64,000 nt of DNA from Pomphorhynchus laevis (Eukaryota; Acanthocephala; Palaeacanthocephala; Echinorhynchida; Pomphorhynchidae): assembly GCA_012934845.2 (NCBI GenBank), contig WNNJ02001606.1, forward strand, positions 186,001-250,000, written 5' to 3'. The position numbers were made by a program, and so were the translations under genes. How positions within the stretch are numbered: the stretch's first letter is position 1; every line of letters starts with the position of its first letter. Of this stretch, positions 1-10,145 are shown one piece after another. Under the pieces are notes generated by a model. It ran no database searches. It was not told the DNA's origin and worked only from the letters and a program-made list of their open reading frames with translations.

Positions 1-2021
1 GCGCATTTCCAGATGGAAGGAAATGTACGGCTACGGATGGACGAGTTGAACAATGTGGTTAGGAAGGGTGAGATAGAGGAGCAGATATTTTTAAGCAAGT
101 GAGTGGGAATTGGGTCAGAAGGAGAGGTTTTATTAGGTAATGACAGCAGAACCGAAGAAACTTCATCAGACGAAACGGGAAGAAGGTGGAATAGTTCTGG
201 GAGGGAAGTATTTAAAGAGAAGAGTGGGTACAAGGGGGCTACGGGTAGTAGGGAAAGTAAATTAGATAGCTTAGTTTGTAGATAAGAAGAAAATTCATCA
301 GGATTTATATTACAAGAAGTAGATGATCGTGAAAGAATTGAGTTTAAGATTTTCCAATGAGATTTAGAGTTGGAAGATGACTCGAGTTGATTTCGCCAAA
401 AGATAGTACGTTTAGTACGTATAAGAATAAGATGTGAACGGCATAGAGAAAAGTAGGAATCACGGAGATTTGGAGGGAGTGAGTTGGGAGAACGTTTAAG
501 AAAGCGATTATACACACGAAAAGAGTGACGGAGTCGACGCTTAGAAAGACTACAGTCAGAATCGAACCAGGGAGCATGGCGCAAGCGCTGAGAGCGTCGG
601 AGTCGACTAGGCAGAAGGTTATTGAGGATCGACATAAGTTCAGAATCAAACAGAATGCAGAGATCATCGGGAGAGAGATAGTTAAGAGCAAGTGAAAAGA
701 GTAAATAATTGAGTAAGGCTGTGTAGAGAATAGGGAAATCGAGAGGTTTCCAAGGTCGACTTGGTGTGGATAATAATGGAGGCGGAGAAGGAGGATGGGG
801 ACGAGTAAGAGTAAGAGTGACAAGGAAATGATCGGACAAACCGGGATCAGTAATTGACAAGGAAGTATAGTCATTGAAGCAGATAGGGACAGCAATGATG
901 TCGAGAGCACCGCCGAGAATATGAGTTGGGCTTGTTGAAAGTAATTTATAGTTAAAATCAGAAAAAAGATTAGTTAAAGTGATAGAGTCAGAGTCAGCCG
1001 GGCGATCAAGACGAATGTTAAAGTCACCGAGAACAAAAGAAGGAGTATAAGACAATGAACAGTGAGACATAAGATCTGCAAGGTCGTTAAAGAAGATACG
1101 TGATGGGGCAACTGAACCTGGACGGTATACAATCACAAGTTCCAGAGGGAAAGGAGTTGATAATCTGCATATGAGTAATTCGAACGAGGTGTAACGGATG
1201 TTAACGTTAATTTTACGTAAAGACATTGGGTGACGAGCAATGGCAACTATACCGCCATGGTTAGACGCAGTAGATGTATGAGATGCAATTGGACGAGCTG
1301 ATTCAACTAAAGAACAACCAGAGCGACATAGACGACGAATAGCAAGATCGTCGGAGTCACAATGCCAGGATTCGGTAATGCAGAGAATATCGATAGATAA
1401 TTGATCGAAGATATCAAGGAGCATATCAGCTTTATGAAGAATGGAGCGAGTGTTGAATAGACTAAGACGAAAAGTATGCTTAGGAGCGAGATCGACTAGT
1501 GAAAAAGACAGGGGGAGAGAGATGGGACGCCATCAAATTTTTGGCCTTGTGTGTGCAACGTGAAAATTTCAATTGATTTGACGTATAGATAAGGATGACT
1601 CGCCGTTTGTTTCACGTCGATGTTTCTCAATGCGAGCTAAATTGAGCTGGGCAATATCAGAAGGGGAGCGGTCAGGAAAGATACGACAAGTAGACGAAGT
1701 GGTAAGAAGTTTAAAACGTTGGGAAAGTACCAAGGATGCATGTGAACTATGTCGGAAAACGATTTTTAGGAGTGGAGGACTGAGATGATTGGATTTAGTG
1801 GATTTGTTTAAACGGATCAAAGATACAGGAGCGATATTATTGAAGAGGGATGGATTATTATCAGGAAGAATGGTTGCTAGGATAGACCTGAAAGCAGATA
1901 CATCATCATCGAGGCGACATTGAGGAGAAGCAGATTCGGAAACCTTTAAATTAGATATGATAATGCATCGATCGCGCGAAGGAAAACGATTACGTAGTGG
2001 TGGACGGACGGACCTGGTAGT
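1..2021 (-). mobile_element. CR1/L2-like LINE fragment, cut by the window edge
   Basis: Read on the minus strand this is the same LINE family as the copy at 12.1-16.4 kb. About 1,569-2,021 encodes the end of ORF1 (RPPLRNRFPSRDRC, then DDDVSAFRSIL, matching RPPLRKRFASRDRC and DQDVSAFRSIL in the other copy). About 850-1,500 encodes an APE-type endonuclease (THILGGALDIIAV, DPGLSDHFLVTL). Positions 1-150 reach the start of the RT domain (LPNKTSPSDP, SSIRSRTFPSIWK). It is frameshifted and has no long open frame. The 5' side is truncated inside ORF1, where it meets a Naiad copy at about 2,021. The RT core and 3' end lie left of the window. The visible 188-residue open frame at 344-910 is in the wrong frame and is not a gene. 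Confidence 0.8.
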
Positions 2022-2180
2022 AGTAAGTACTAATGATCTTAATTCTAAATCTTTTAAATGCAACAGAAAAATTGGATAATTTGTGATGTTATAAATAATA
2101 ATTGTATTGTAAGTAATACTACAAAGAAATGATTTTCATTAAATATTAATAATAATTGTAACTGCAATACCGCAGGTGTA

Positions 2181-2924
2181 GTGTATCTAATACAATGTAC
2201 ATGTGGATTGCAATATATTGGAAAAACATATCAAATGTTAAAAACCAGGTTTAGACAACACATATACAATATACAGCATAATAGTCAAACTATATTTCAT
2301 AAACATATGAGATTAATAGGACATGATATTAAAAACTGTAAATTATTTATTTTAGAACATATTATCGAAGAAAACATATTAATATTAAATCAAAAACTAT
2401 TAGAAAAAGAAGATTTTTGGATTAAAACGCTTAATTCCATGTACCCATTAGGATTGAATGACGTGGTACAAGGAATTAGCAGAAGTAGTATAATACATAA
2501 TAAACAACTATATTATAATAATCCGGTTAAACGCAAACCAAGAAGTCATGGTGATAAAAGGAATAGGAAAAATAGAGTTAAAAATATTAAAAAAGATATG
2601 TATATAAATGAACAATTAGAAATATTGAAACAACTTTTAAGAGATAATAAGCTAAAAGATCTTTATGTAAATATAAGAAGTTTTTCTAAAGATATCATAT
2701 GTTCAATAAATCAAAAATTAATTAACGACTATGATAGGCTAAGTTGTATAATAGACAATTATTGTAATACAAAATACTACAATCGGACAATAAATGTTAA
2801 TAATAACAATAAAAAATATACATTAACCATAAACTTCATTAATAAATGTATAGATAACATAAATATAGCCGGACTTTTAAATAATTCTAAAAGTAATAGA
2901 AATAATAGAATCAGATTTAAGTAA
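2181..2924 (+). pseudogene. Naiad copy A: GIY-YIG endonuclease frame (part)
   Basis: The 247-residue open frame starts at the GIY-YIG signature (YLIQCTCGLQYIGKT), followed by LKTRFRQH, whose Arg and His match the family's catalytic region. A lysine/arginine/asparagine-rich linker follows. In PLEs this nuclease nicks the target DNA that primes reverse transcription. Here it lies upstream of the RT, unlike canonical Penelope, where it is C-terminal. The true frame begins further upstream, as in copy B. This copy is a broken fossil. Confidence 0.8.
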
Positions 2925-3345
2925 ATATATTCCTAAAATAAGGTATAAACTCCTACCACCATTAGGACGAAAAAGACAACGAAGAAGTCTTCTTCTACGA
3001 AGAAGACAAACGTTCTATTGTATTTATATTTTTTTGTAAAAATATTATTATTGTTTAAAAAAATTAAAAAAATTTAATTATAAAGAATTAAAATCAATAT
3101 GTAACGATAATATTAGAAACATATTGGAAACAGAATGCAATTGAAAAAGTCTTAGTTTTGATAAAATAGATGAACATATATGTGCCCATAATCTAGAATT
3201 AATTGAAAATTGTGAATTAAGAAAGCTGCTACCAAAAGGGTATCCAAAATTGTAATTTTGGAATCCAAAATAACATAAAAATCCAATAAAACCTAGGTTC
3301 ATATGTAGTGCGTATAAATGTACATCATAACCACTTTCTGTCTAT

Positions 3346-4347
3346 ATGAATAAAATACTTAAAGTAATTAAAGCACACTTTAAAAAATATTGCAAGGTAA
3401 TCGAAATTAATACTGGTATAAAACACTATTTCAGTATTAATTCTACAAAAGAATTTTTAGAACAGACAAAAGGAATAAATTTTCAAAATATAAATACATA
3501 CGATTTTAGTACGCTTTATACAAATCTAGATTTAGTAGATATTAAAGAAGCGTTAGTAAAATTAATTAACCTTATATTCGGAAAAAGATATACATATATA
3601 TGTTATAATAATTATAACGCCTATCTAACAAAAATTAAACCATCAAATAAATATAAATATATGGATAAAATTGAATTAATAGAATCCTTAAATATTTTGA
3701 TAAATCAAAATTATTTAAAAGTAGGGACATCTATATTTAGACAAGTAAAAGGTGTTCCAATGGATGGTAATAGTAGCCCAATTATAGCTGACTTGTTTTT
3801 AAGCTTTATAGAATATGAATTTGTTCATAACTGTGTAAAAACTAAATCTAAACAATATAAATATATGAAATATATGTTTCGATACATTGATGATATATGT
3901 GTATTTAATTCTAATAATTTTTATTCAATTAGTGAGCACATTTATCCAGAAAGCTTTATTCTTAACAAAACCAATATTAATGATAAAGAAGGTGTATATC
4001 TAGATATGAACATTAAATTAACATTAACTAAAACTACTATTAATTTATATCGTAAAGATGACATATTTAAATTTACAAGAAACATATTTTTGCATGAGCA
4101 TTCATGCATACCATATAATATAAAATATAATACATTAAATAATGAAATTTTAAGAATTGCAACAATATGTAATGATATTGGCTTTCTTCAAAATCATTTA
4201 AATAATTTAATAGATACATATTTTAAACTAGGTTACTATAAAAATAACATCAAGCAGAAAATAGTAAAATATATAAATCAACACAATAATATAAAGAATA
4301 AATTTAAACTCTTAAGTGGCAAATTTTTATGGATGGATAATAAATAA
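3346..4347 (+). pseudogene. Naiad copy A: reverse transcriptase frame (part)
   Basis: A 333-residue open frame carrying most of a PLE RT: YDFSTLYTNLDL (motif A region, with the YT that is typical where other RTs have FD), VKGVPM followed by SSPIIADLFLSF (motif B region), and FRYIDDICVF (motif C, the YIDD catalytic box). A thumb-like part ends KFLWMDNK. It is nearly identical to the RT of the copies at 6.4-7.9 kb and 56-57 kb. The N-terminal part of the RT is missing or out of frame in this copy. Fossil. Confidence 0.82.
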
Positions 4348-4369
4348 TATACTTTGTATTAGAATAAGA

Positions 4370-4500
4370 TACTAGATAGTTATTTCAGAGGAAATACATC
4401 ATTAGCATGTATTTGGCCCCGCTGCTATGTTGGGTAGAGGAGTTAGGGGCCGAAACCTGATAGCATAGCAGTTCCTCCTGATGACCTCTAATTCTTATTC
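4370..4500 (+). ncRNA. Naiad 3' UTR conserved folded element (copy A)
   Basis: About 60 bp after the RT stop lies a segment that recurs in every Naiad 3' end in the window. It can form an outer stem GAGGAA/TTCCTC, a hairpin ATACAT-loop-ATGTAT, and CTGCTATG pairing with CATAGCAG. GGCCCC and GGGGCC interleave with the last pair, giving a possible H-type pseudoknot. It ends in CTGATGA. The structure is inferred by eye. It does not fit a canonical hammerhead that I could draw. Confidence 0.55.
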
Positions 4501-4710
4501 TGATACAACGTCTGTTATTTATTAGTCAATTCATAAAAATGACGTTTATTTTAAATTTTATTTTTTATTTTTTTAACTTGATTTAAATTATAGAAAATCT
4601 AAAAACAATTATTAATTTTATTATTTAATTATTAAATTTTGATTTAGCATTATTATGTTTTGTTTATTTTATAATTATATTAAATACGTAGACTCAGTTA
4701 GCTGATTTAA

Positions 4711-4985
4711 TTTGTTCTACTGACATGTTATTATTGACCTGTGGACTTTGTTTTCCCGGTAATATGACCTCTGTCAGAAATACTGAAACTATGTATTATT
4801 GGTTACGACTTTACTATTATTTTTTCTTATTTTCAAACAAGCATGAATTATTAATTCTTAAAAAAGGGAGAAGTTTGCATCCCAAGGTGTTTACACTTTA
4901 AAATGTAAACTGCTTCACGTGATCACGTTTAAGAGACCAGGTAATGGCCAATAGCTAGGTCGCGTAGCGCGTGGAGTGAAGGTGG
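4711..4985 (+). other. Inter-element spacer with recurrent Naiad-linked module
   Basis: No gene is seen. The first ~115 bp (TTGTTCTACTGACATG through TTGGTTACGACT) recurs directly after Naiad tails at 26,207-26,320 and, on the minus strand, at about 46,770-46,870, so it belongs to the PLE family (tandem or LTR-like arrangement). The rest has small palindromes (TTTACACTTTAAAATGTAAA; CACGTGATCACGT) and leads into copy B. Confidence 0.5.
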
Positions 4986-5143
4986 TAGATCTTTATAGAT
5001 CTTGTTCCAGCCTGCAAACGCCTTAAGGAGGGCAGCCCCCTGTCAGATGCTGCTGGATGGCCCGTTGTAAGTTTAGTCTGAGTCAACTAAACAAGATGGC
5101 GACACCGAAAAAGCAACGTTAAAAATTATGACTTAAAAGTTAC
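4986..5143 (+). promoter_or_regulatory. Naiad 5' UTR (copy B)
   Basis: Shared almost base for base with 54,280-54,436 in copy C. It contains GATCTTGTTCCAGCC, a G/C-rich stretch (GGGCAG to GATGGCCCGTTG) whose ends can pair, and a hairpin GTTTAG/CTAAAC. The conservation and G/C-richness in an AT-rich element suggest a promoter or RNA structure. No known ribozyme was recognised. Confidence 0.45.
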
Positions 5144-6199
5144 ATGTACTCAACAATATTGAAAAAATACGTAAGTACTAATGATTTCAATTTTAGATCT
5201 TTTAAATGTAACAGAAAAAATTGTATAGTTTGTGATGTTATAAATAATAATTGTATTGTAAGTAATACGACAAACAAATGTTTTTCATTAAATATTAATA
5301 ATAATTGTAACTGCAATACCGCAGGTGTAGTGTATCTAATACAATGTACATGTGGATTGCAATATATAGGAAAAACATATCAAATGTTAAAAACTAGGTT
5401 TAGGCAACACATATATAATATACAGCATAATAGTCAAACTATATTTCATAAACATATGAGATTAATAGGACATGATATTAAAAACTGTAAATTATTTATT
5501 TTAGAACATATTATCGAAGAAAACATATTAATATTAAATCAAAAACTATTAGAAAAAGAAGATTTTTGGATTAAAACGCTTAATTCCATGTACCCATTAG
5601 GATTGAATGACGTGGTACAAGGAATTAGCAGAAGTAGTATAATACATAATAAACAACTATATTATAATAATCCGGTTAAACGCAAACCAAGAAGTCATGG
5701 TGATAAAAGGAATAGGAAAAATAGAGTTAAAAATATTAAAAAAGATATGTATATAAATGAACAATTAGAAATATTGAAACAACTTTTAAGAGATAATAAG
5801 CTAAAAGATCTTTATGTAAATATAAGAAGTTTTTCTAAAGATATCATATGTTCAATAAATCAAAAATTAATTAACGACTATGATAGGCTAAGTTGTATAA
5901 TAGACAATTATTGTAATACAAAATACTACAATCGGACAATAAATGTTAATAATAACAATAAAAAATATACATTAACCATAAACTTCATTAATAAATGTAT
6001 AGATAACATAAATATAGCCGGACTTTTAAATAATTCTAAAAGTATAGAAATAATAGAATCAGATTTAAGTAAATATATTTCTAAAATAAGGTATAAACTC
6101 CTACCACCATTAGGACGAAAAATTTGTAATTATAATAAAGAATTAAAATCAATATGTAACGATAATATTAGAAACAATGGAAACAGAATGCAATTGTAA
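5144..6199 (+). pseudogene. Naiad copy B: GIY-YIG endonuclease ORF
   Basis: A 351-residue open frame starting MYSTILKKYVSTNDFNF. A Cys-rich N-terminal part (FKCNRKNCIVCDVINNNC, then CNCNTAG) leads into the GIY-YIG signature GVVYLIQCTCGLQYIGKT at residues ~61-78 and LKTRFRQHIYNI at ~83-94. A Glu in the helix near EHIIEEN is a candidate metal ligand. A basic linker (KRKPRSHGDKRNRKNRVK) and an Asn-rich coiled region follow. Expected role: target nicking for RT priming. It is followed by the RT-bearing frames of the same element. The copy is part of a lightly broken fossil, so it is not called a live gene. Confidence 0.83.
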
Positions 6200-6464
6200 A
6201 AGTCTTAGTTTTGATAAAATAAATGAACATATATGTACCCATAATCTAGAATTAATTGAAAATTGTGAATTAAGAAAGCTGCTATCGAAAGGGTATAAAT
6301 ATAGATTAAATAATAACAACGACAAAAATAAAATTTACAATTCGTTATATAATAACTTAAATGATTACTTTAGTAAGCTGATTAATAGTGAAAGCTCGAA
6401 TATATCTAAGATTAACATTTGGAAAGATTATATAATATATTTGATAAAATTAAAAATAAAATGA
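6177..6464 (+). pseudogene. Naiad copy B: linker frame between nuclease and RT
   Basis: A 95-residue frame (METECNCKSLSFDKINEHIC, then SKGYKYRLNNNNDKNKIY) that joins the nuclease and RT parts. The CNC and HICTHN residues could bind metal, but no known finger is recognised. The same segment is found at 55,500-55,878 and, on the minus strand, at 57,860-58,080. It is a structural part of the element, not a separate gene. Confidence 0.7.
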
Positions 6465-7384
6465 AAATAACAAACAATTATAAAAGGAAAGATAAAATTA
6501 ATAAAGATATGTATAAAGAACTTACTAAATTAAAGGATAACTATATAATAACAACTATTGATAAAGCTAGTAATAACTTTGTCTTCATATGCAAAAAGCT
6601 TTATTATGATATACTAATGAAAGAGGTTAATTCTAATGATTTAAATGTAAATCCAACATATGAATGTAGTGAGTTGAGTTTAGAAACAATTATTACAAGT
6701 CACTGTTCTATAATGGATAAAAAGGGTATAAATGTTGAATTAGATAATAAAACTATACCTATATTATATTGGAATCCAAAATTACATAAAAATCCAATAA
6801 AACCTAGGTTCATATGTAGTGCGTTTAAATGTACATTAAAACCACTTTCTGTATGTATGAAAAAAATACTTAAAGTAATTAAAGCACATTTTAAAAAATA
6901 TTGCAAGGTAATCGAAATTAATACTGGTATAAAACACTATTTCAGTATTAATTCTACAAAAGAATTTTTAGAACAGACAAAAGGAATAAATTTTCAAAAT
7001 ATAAATACATACGATTTTAGTACGCTTTATACAAATCTAGGTTTAGTAGATATTAAAGAAGCGTTAGTAAAATTAATTAACCTTATATTCGGAAAAAGAT
7101 ATACATATATATGTTATAATAATTATAACGCCTATCTAACAAAAATTAAACCATCAAATAAATATAAATATATGGATAAAATTGAATTAATAGAATCCTT
7201 AAATATTTTGATAAATCAAAATTATTTAAAAGTAGGGACATCTATATTCAGACAAGTAAAAGGTGTTCCAATGGGTGGTTTTAGTAGCCCAGTTATAGTT
7301 GACGTGTTTTTAAGCTTTATAGAATATGAATTTGTTCATAACTGTGTAAAAACTAAATCTAAACTATGTAAATATACCAAATAA
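6419..7384 (+). pseudogene. Naiad copy B: reverse transcriptase, N-terminal and palm part
   Basis: A 321-residue frame. TTIDKASNNFVFICKKLYYD holds the PLE-type DKG-like box (here DKA). ILYWNPKLHKNPIKPRFICS is the RT1-type PKxHK...RPI block seen in PLE reverse transcriptases. FSTLYTNLGL is the motif A region and VKGVPMGG then SSPVIVDVFLSF the motif B region. The YIDD box lies just after this frame and the thumb is at 7,442-7,858. Expected role: copying the element RNA primed from nicked DNA. Fossil copy. Confidence 0.83.
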
Positions 7385-7441
7385 TGTTTCGATACATTGA
7401 TGATATATGTGTATTTAATTCTAATAATTTTTATTTAATTA

Positions 7442-7858
7442 GTGAACAAATTTATCCAAGAAAGCCTTATTTTTAACAAAACCAATATTGATGATAAAGA
7501 AGGTGTATATCTAGATATGAACATCAAATTAACATTAACTAAAACTACTATTAATTTATATCGTAAAGATGACATATTTAAATTTACAAGAAACATATTT
7601 TTGCATGAGCATTCATGCATACCATATAATATAAAATATAATACATTAAATAATGAAATTTTAAGAATAGCAACAATATGTAATGATATTGGCTTTCTTC
7701 AAAATCATTTAAATAATTTCATAGATACATATTCTAAACTGGGTTACGATAAAAATAACATAAAGCAGAAAATAGTAAAATATATAAATCAACACAATAA
7801 TATAAAGAATAAATTTAAACTCTTAAGTGGCAAATTTTTATGGATGGATAATAAATAA
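7442..7858 (+). pseudogene. Naiad copy B: RT C-terminal (thumb) part
   Basis: A 138-residue frame (IFNKTNIDDKEGVYLDMNIK ... [20 protein letters not shown]) that matches the end of the RT frames in copies A and C and in the solo 3' ends. The stop lies 25-30 bp before the conserved 3' UTR structure. Nothing follows the RT in this element, consistent with the nuclease being N-terminal. Confidence 0.75.
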
Positions 7859-7884
7859 TATACTTTGCATTAGAATAAGATACT

Positions 7885-8010
7885 AGATAGTTATTTCAGA
7901 GGAAATACATCATTAGCATGTATTTGGCCCCGCTGCTATGTTGGGTTGAGGAGTTAGGGGCCGAAACCTGATAGCATAGCAGTTCCTCCTGATGACCTCT
8001 AATTCTTATT
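7885..8010 (+). ncRNA. Naiad 3' UTR conserved folded element (copy B)
   Basis: Same element as at 4,370-4,500. The outer stem GAGGAA/TTCCTC, the ATACAT/ATGTAT hairpin, CTGCTATG/CATAGCAG and the interleaved GGCCCC/GGGGCC are all intact, followed by CTGATGACCTCT. Confidence 0.55.
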
Positions 8011-8220
8011 ATGATACAACGTCTGTTATTTATAAGTCAATTCACAAAAATGACTTTTATTTTAAATTTCAATCTTTTATTTTAACTTGATATAAATTAT
8101 AAAAAATCTTACAACAATTATTTATTTTATTATTTAATTATTAAATTTTGATTTAGCATTAATATGTTTTGTTTTTTATAATTATATTAAATACGTAGAC
8201 TCAGTTAGCTGATTTGATTC

Positions 8221-9518
8221 ATGAGTATTGAAGGTATTACCGTGGCATTGAAAATGACGAGATTTTATTTTATTTGATTAATAAAATAATAGGTTTACAT
8301 TAAAAAAATTACGCTGATATTTTAAATAAATTCCATTAAATAAAAATTAAAATCTATTTAATAAATAATGTATCAAATGTTAAAGGTCAAAAATACTAAA
8401 ATATCTGAGTCAATCTACAAAAACAATAGAATTATCCATTATGTCAGCGTAAATCCTCATACAGTTCGTCGTCTATACGGGCAGCGCAAGATATGGCCTC
8501 ACTGTCTGAAAATTTTGCGTCTTCACGCGACTCCATATTCAGAGGAGTGCCCGCCTCACTGTGCCAATCGCGGTTATCTCCTTGCTGTAGACAACGCCCC
8601 GCAGCTACAGGAACGCTACAACCATCCACAGATGGGAATTATCTTCCCTGCTTAGATCCTCATGTGAAGACCCCATGTTTAAATCTTCAGCACCGTCTTC
8701 GAAAAAGCGGCTCTATGACCTTGTGAAGGATACGTTGCGCCTATTAATGATCGCGACATCGACCCATTCGCGTTCTCTCTGTAACTAGCATTGCTCGACG
8801 TTTTCGCATTTCTCGATTGTCTCTGATGTCCAATAAGTTTGCTGGCCTGCTCGTCACGATCTCTCGCGGTCGCTGTTTGCTCGTTGCTCGATGGTTTTGC
8901 GCTGTTCACTGACGCCAGAGTTGGAAGCTTCGAGCCCGTTATAGCTGGTCCTTCGTGGTTGAACTTTTTATATGACGAAGAACGATATTTTATTTGACTC
9001 CAGTGCCGGTTAAATTCGTTGGAAGAACATGTTTCCCAGGCGGGCCATGATGGCAAAATCGAATTTTCTTTGACTTTTCTTGTTTTGACCAATCTTATCC
9101 GCATCATATCAGATTATGGCTTGTCGATAGATTAGCCTTGTTGTCGACTACATCCTCGGTTCTCGCTGCCGGTATGTTGCTTTTAGACATGAAGCACAAA
9201 CATATATCGAGGCAGAAGAGTGATCGCGTAATGGCGTTAAAAAAGAAACTTGGTTTCTCAGTTTGTATACATATCTTTTTCACAGATATTTAGTACTGAG
9301 CGAAAAACTCTCTTTTGGATATAGGCCTTGGTCTCTGTATGCTGTCACGTTGTTGAACGTTCCCCGCTTTTGTGAGCCAAACCACAAGTATTCCTCGGTT
9401 TTATCCAAGTACTTACTAGACAGTCGCTTGTCACTCGCTCGCACAACACACGGAATTCCAAAATTTCCGAAATTATCGGTAACGGCGTGTACCTCCATTC
9501 CAACTAGATTTGAAATTT
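8221..9518. other. Unassigned repeat-like stretch
   Basis: About 1.3 kb with higher G/C than the Naiad copies on its left. Several short open frames overlap on both strands (for example 8,679-9,107 minus, rich in Ser/Arg, and 9,280-9,498 minus). None matches a protein I recognise. Because the next segment is a LINE C-terminus on the minus strand, this may be the 3' part of that LINE or an older element joined to it. No host gene is supported. Confidence 0.35.
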
Positions 9519-10140
9519 CTAGTTCCTCACTACTGCAATTCTGTTAATTTCCCTGTTGCAGCAATATTTGTTGGTTAGATCCGTAAATAATAGATGTAGA
9601 GGGGTGCAGTGCAATAGTCGATATTGAGGATCTTCACTGCAATTAATATACACTCCATTCCAGCCTTTGTCGTCATCGGGGAGGCTCTTCAGGAGAGCCG
9701 TGGCATTCCCTCCCATTAACGCGATCGATTTTCGCTGAAATAATTCTTCAGCTACCCGTGAATAAGAAATGGTTCGACGAGCTGAGAGGTAGGGCGCTAT
9801 TCTACGGATAAGACGTAGTCCGACAACGTTCCATCCCCCATAGGTCACAACAACCGCATGGGTAAAAATGTAACCCTTGTCCTTCATGGTATGTCGGTAT
9901 TTTCATTCTTTAACGCGAATTGCCTACTCTTCAGCGGCGTAAGTAGCCTCCTTGCTTGATTTATTCAAGTATGATGACTGCTGAGGGTTTGAAAGAGCGA
10001 AGGCAATTGTTTTGTGTGGGTCGTAATGTAGGATGATAACAGCTGGCGTTCTCTTAAACCCATGACAAGATTCAAAACATCACGCTCAACATGTAGACCT
10101 GCTAACTCGGCTAAATTGAATAATGTGTATCTTACTCCGT
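9519..10140 (-). mobile_element. LINE-like RT C-terminal fragment
   Basis: Minus-strand pieces in different frames read RHNGVRYTLFNLAELAGLHV, then (R)PADV-like residues, then the intact 122-residue frame 9,519-9,887 (KDKGYIFTHAVVVTYGGWN, APYLSARRTISYSRVAEELF, IALMGGNATALL). The order RH...R-AGL, F-V-TYGG, then a helical L...ALxxGNA resembles the C-terminus of the CXC-type RT family seen at 61.1-61.4 kb (RHNAIR, FVPVILSTTGSLG, LSFEVARFASA). At least one frameshift and two stops interrupt it. Family assignment is by eye. Confidence 0.5.
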
Positions 10141-10145
10141 TATGA

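Larger units (their letters stand above)
2022..4710 (+). mobile_element. Naiad-type Penelope-like element, copy A (broken, 5' truncated)
   Basis: A PLE copy with the same layout as the better copies at 4,986-8,220 and 54,265-57,584. A GIY-YIG nuclease frame comes first, then an RT frame, then a 3' UTR with a conserved folded element and a tail containing ACGTAGACTCAGTTAGCTGA. It starts part-way into the nuclease frame at a head-to-head junction with the LINE on its left, and internal sequence between the nuclease and RT parts is rearranged. It is a fossil with several breaks. Similarity to copy B is very high, so both are fairly young. Confidence 0.85.
4986..8220 (+). mobile_element. Naiad-type Penelope-like element, copy B (nearly whole, lightly broken)
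   Basis: A 3.2-kb PLE running from a short palindrome (AGATCTTTATAGATCT) and a ~150-bp 5' UTR, through nuclease and RT frames, to the 3' folded element and the tail ending CTGATTTGATTC. The permuted order (GIY-YIG before RT) is that described for Naiad/Chlamys PLEs. All domains are present, with about three breaks. Near-identity to copies A and C suggests recent activity of the family. Confidence 0.88.

Noticed and set aside
344-910. A 188-residue hydrophobic minus-strand open frame
   Set aside because: It is the wrong frame of the pyrimidine-rich LINE ORF2. The endonuclease motifs are in another frame of the same strand.
4420-4475. HDV-type fold of GGCCCC/GGGGCC and CTGCTATG/CATAGCAG
   Set aside because: There is no P3 or P4 equivalent, and the first stem is not kept in older copies.
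4370-4500. Canonical hammerhead ribozyme in the Naiad 3' UTR
   Set aside because: CTGATGA and GAAAC are both present but in an order and spacing that do not give the three hammerhead stems. Kept as an unassigned folded element.
8679-9107. 142-residue minus-strand open frame as a host gene
   Set aside because: No recognisable domain, overlapped by frames on the other strand, and next to LINE debris.
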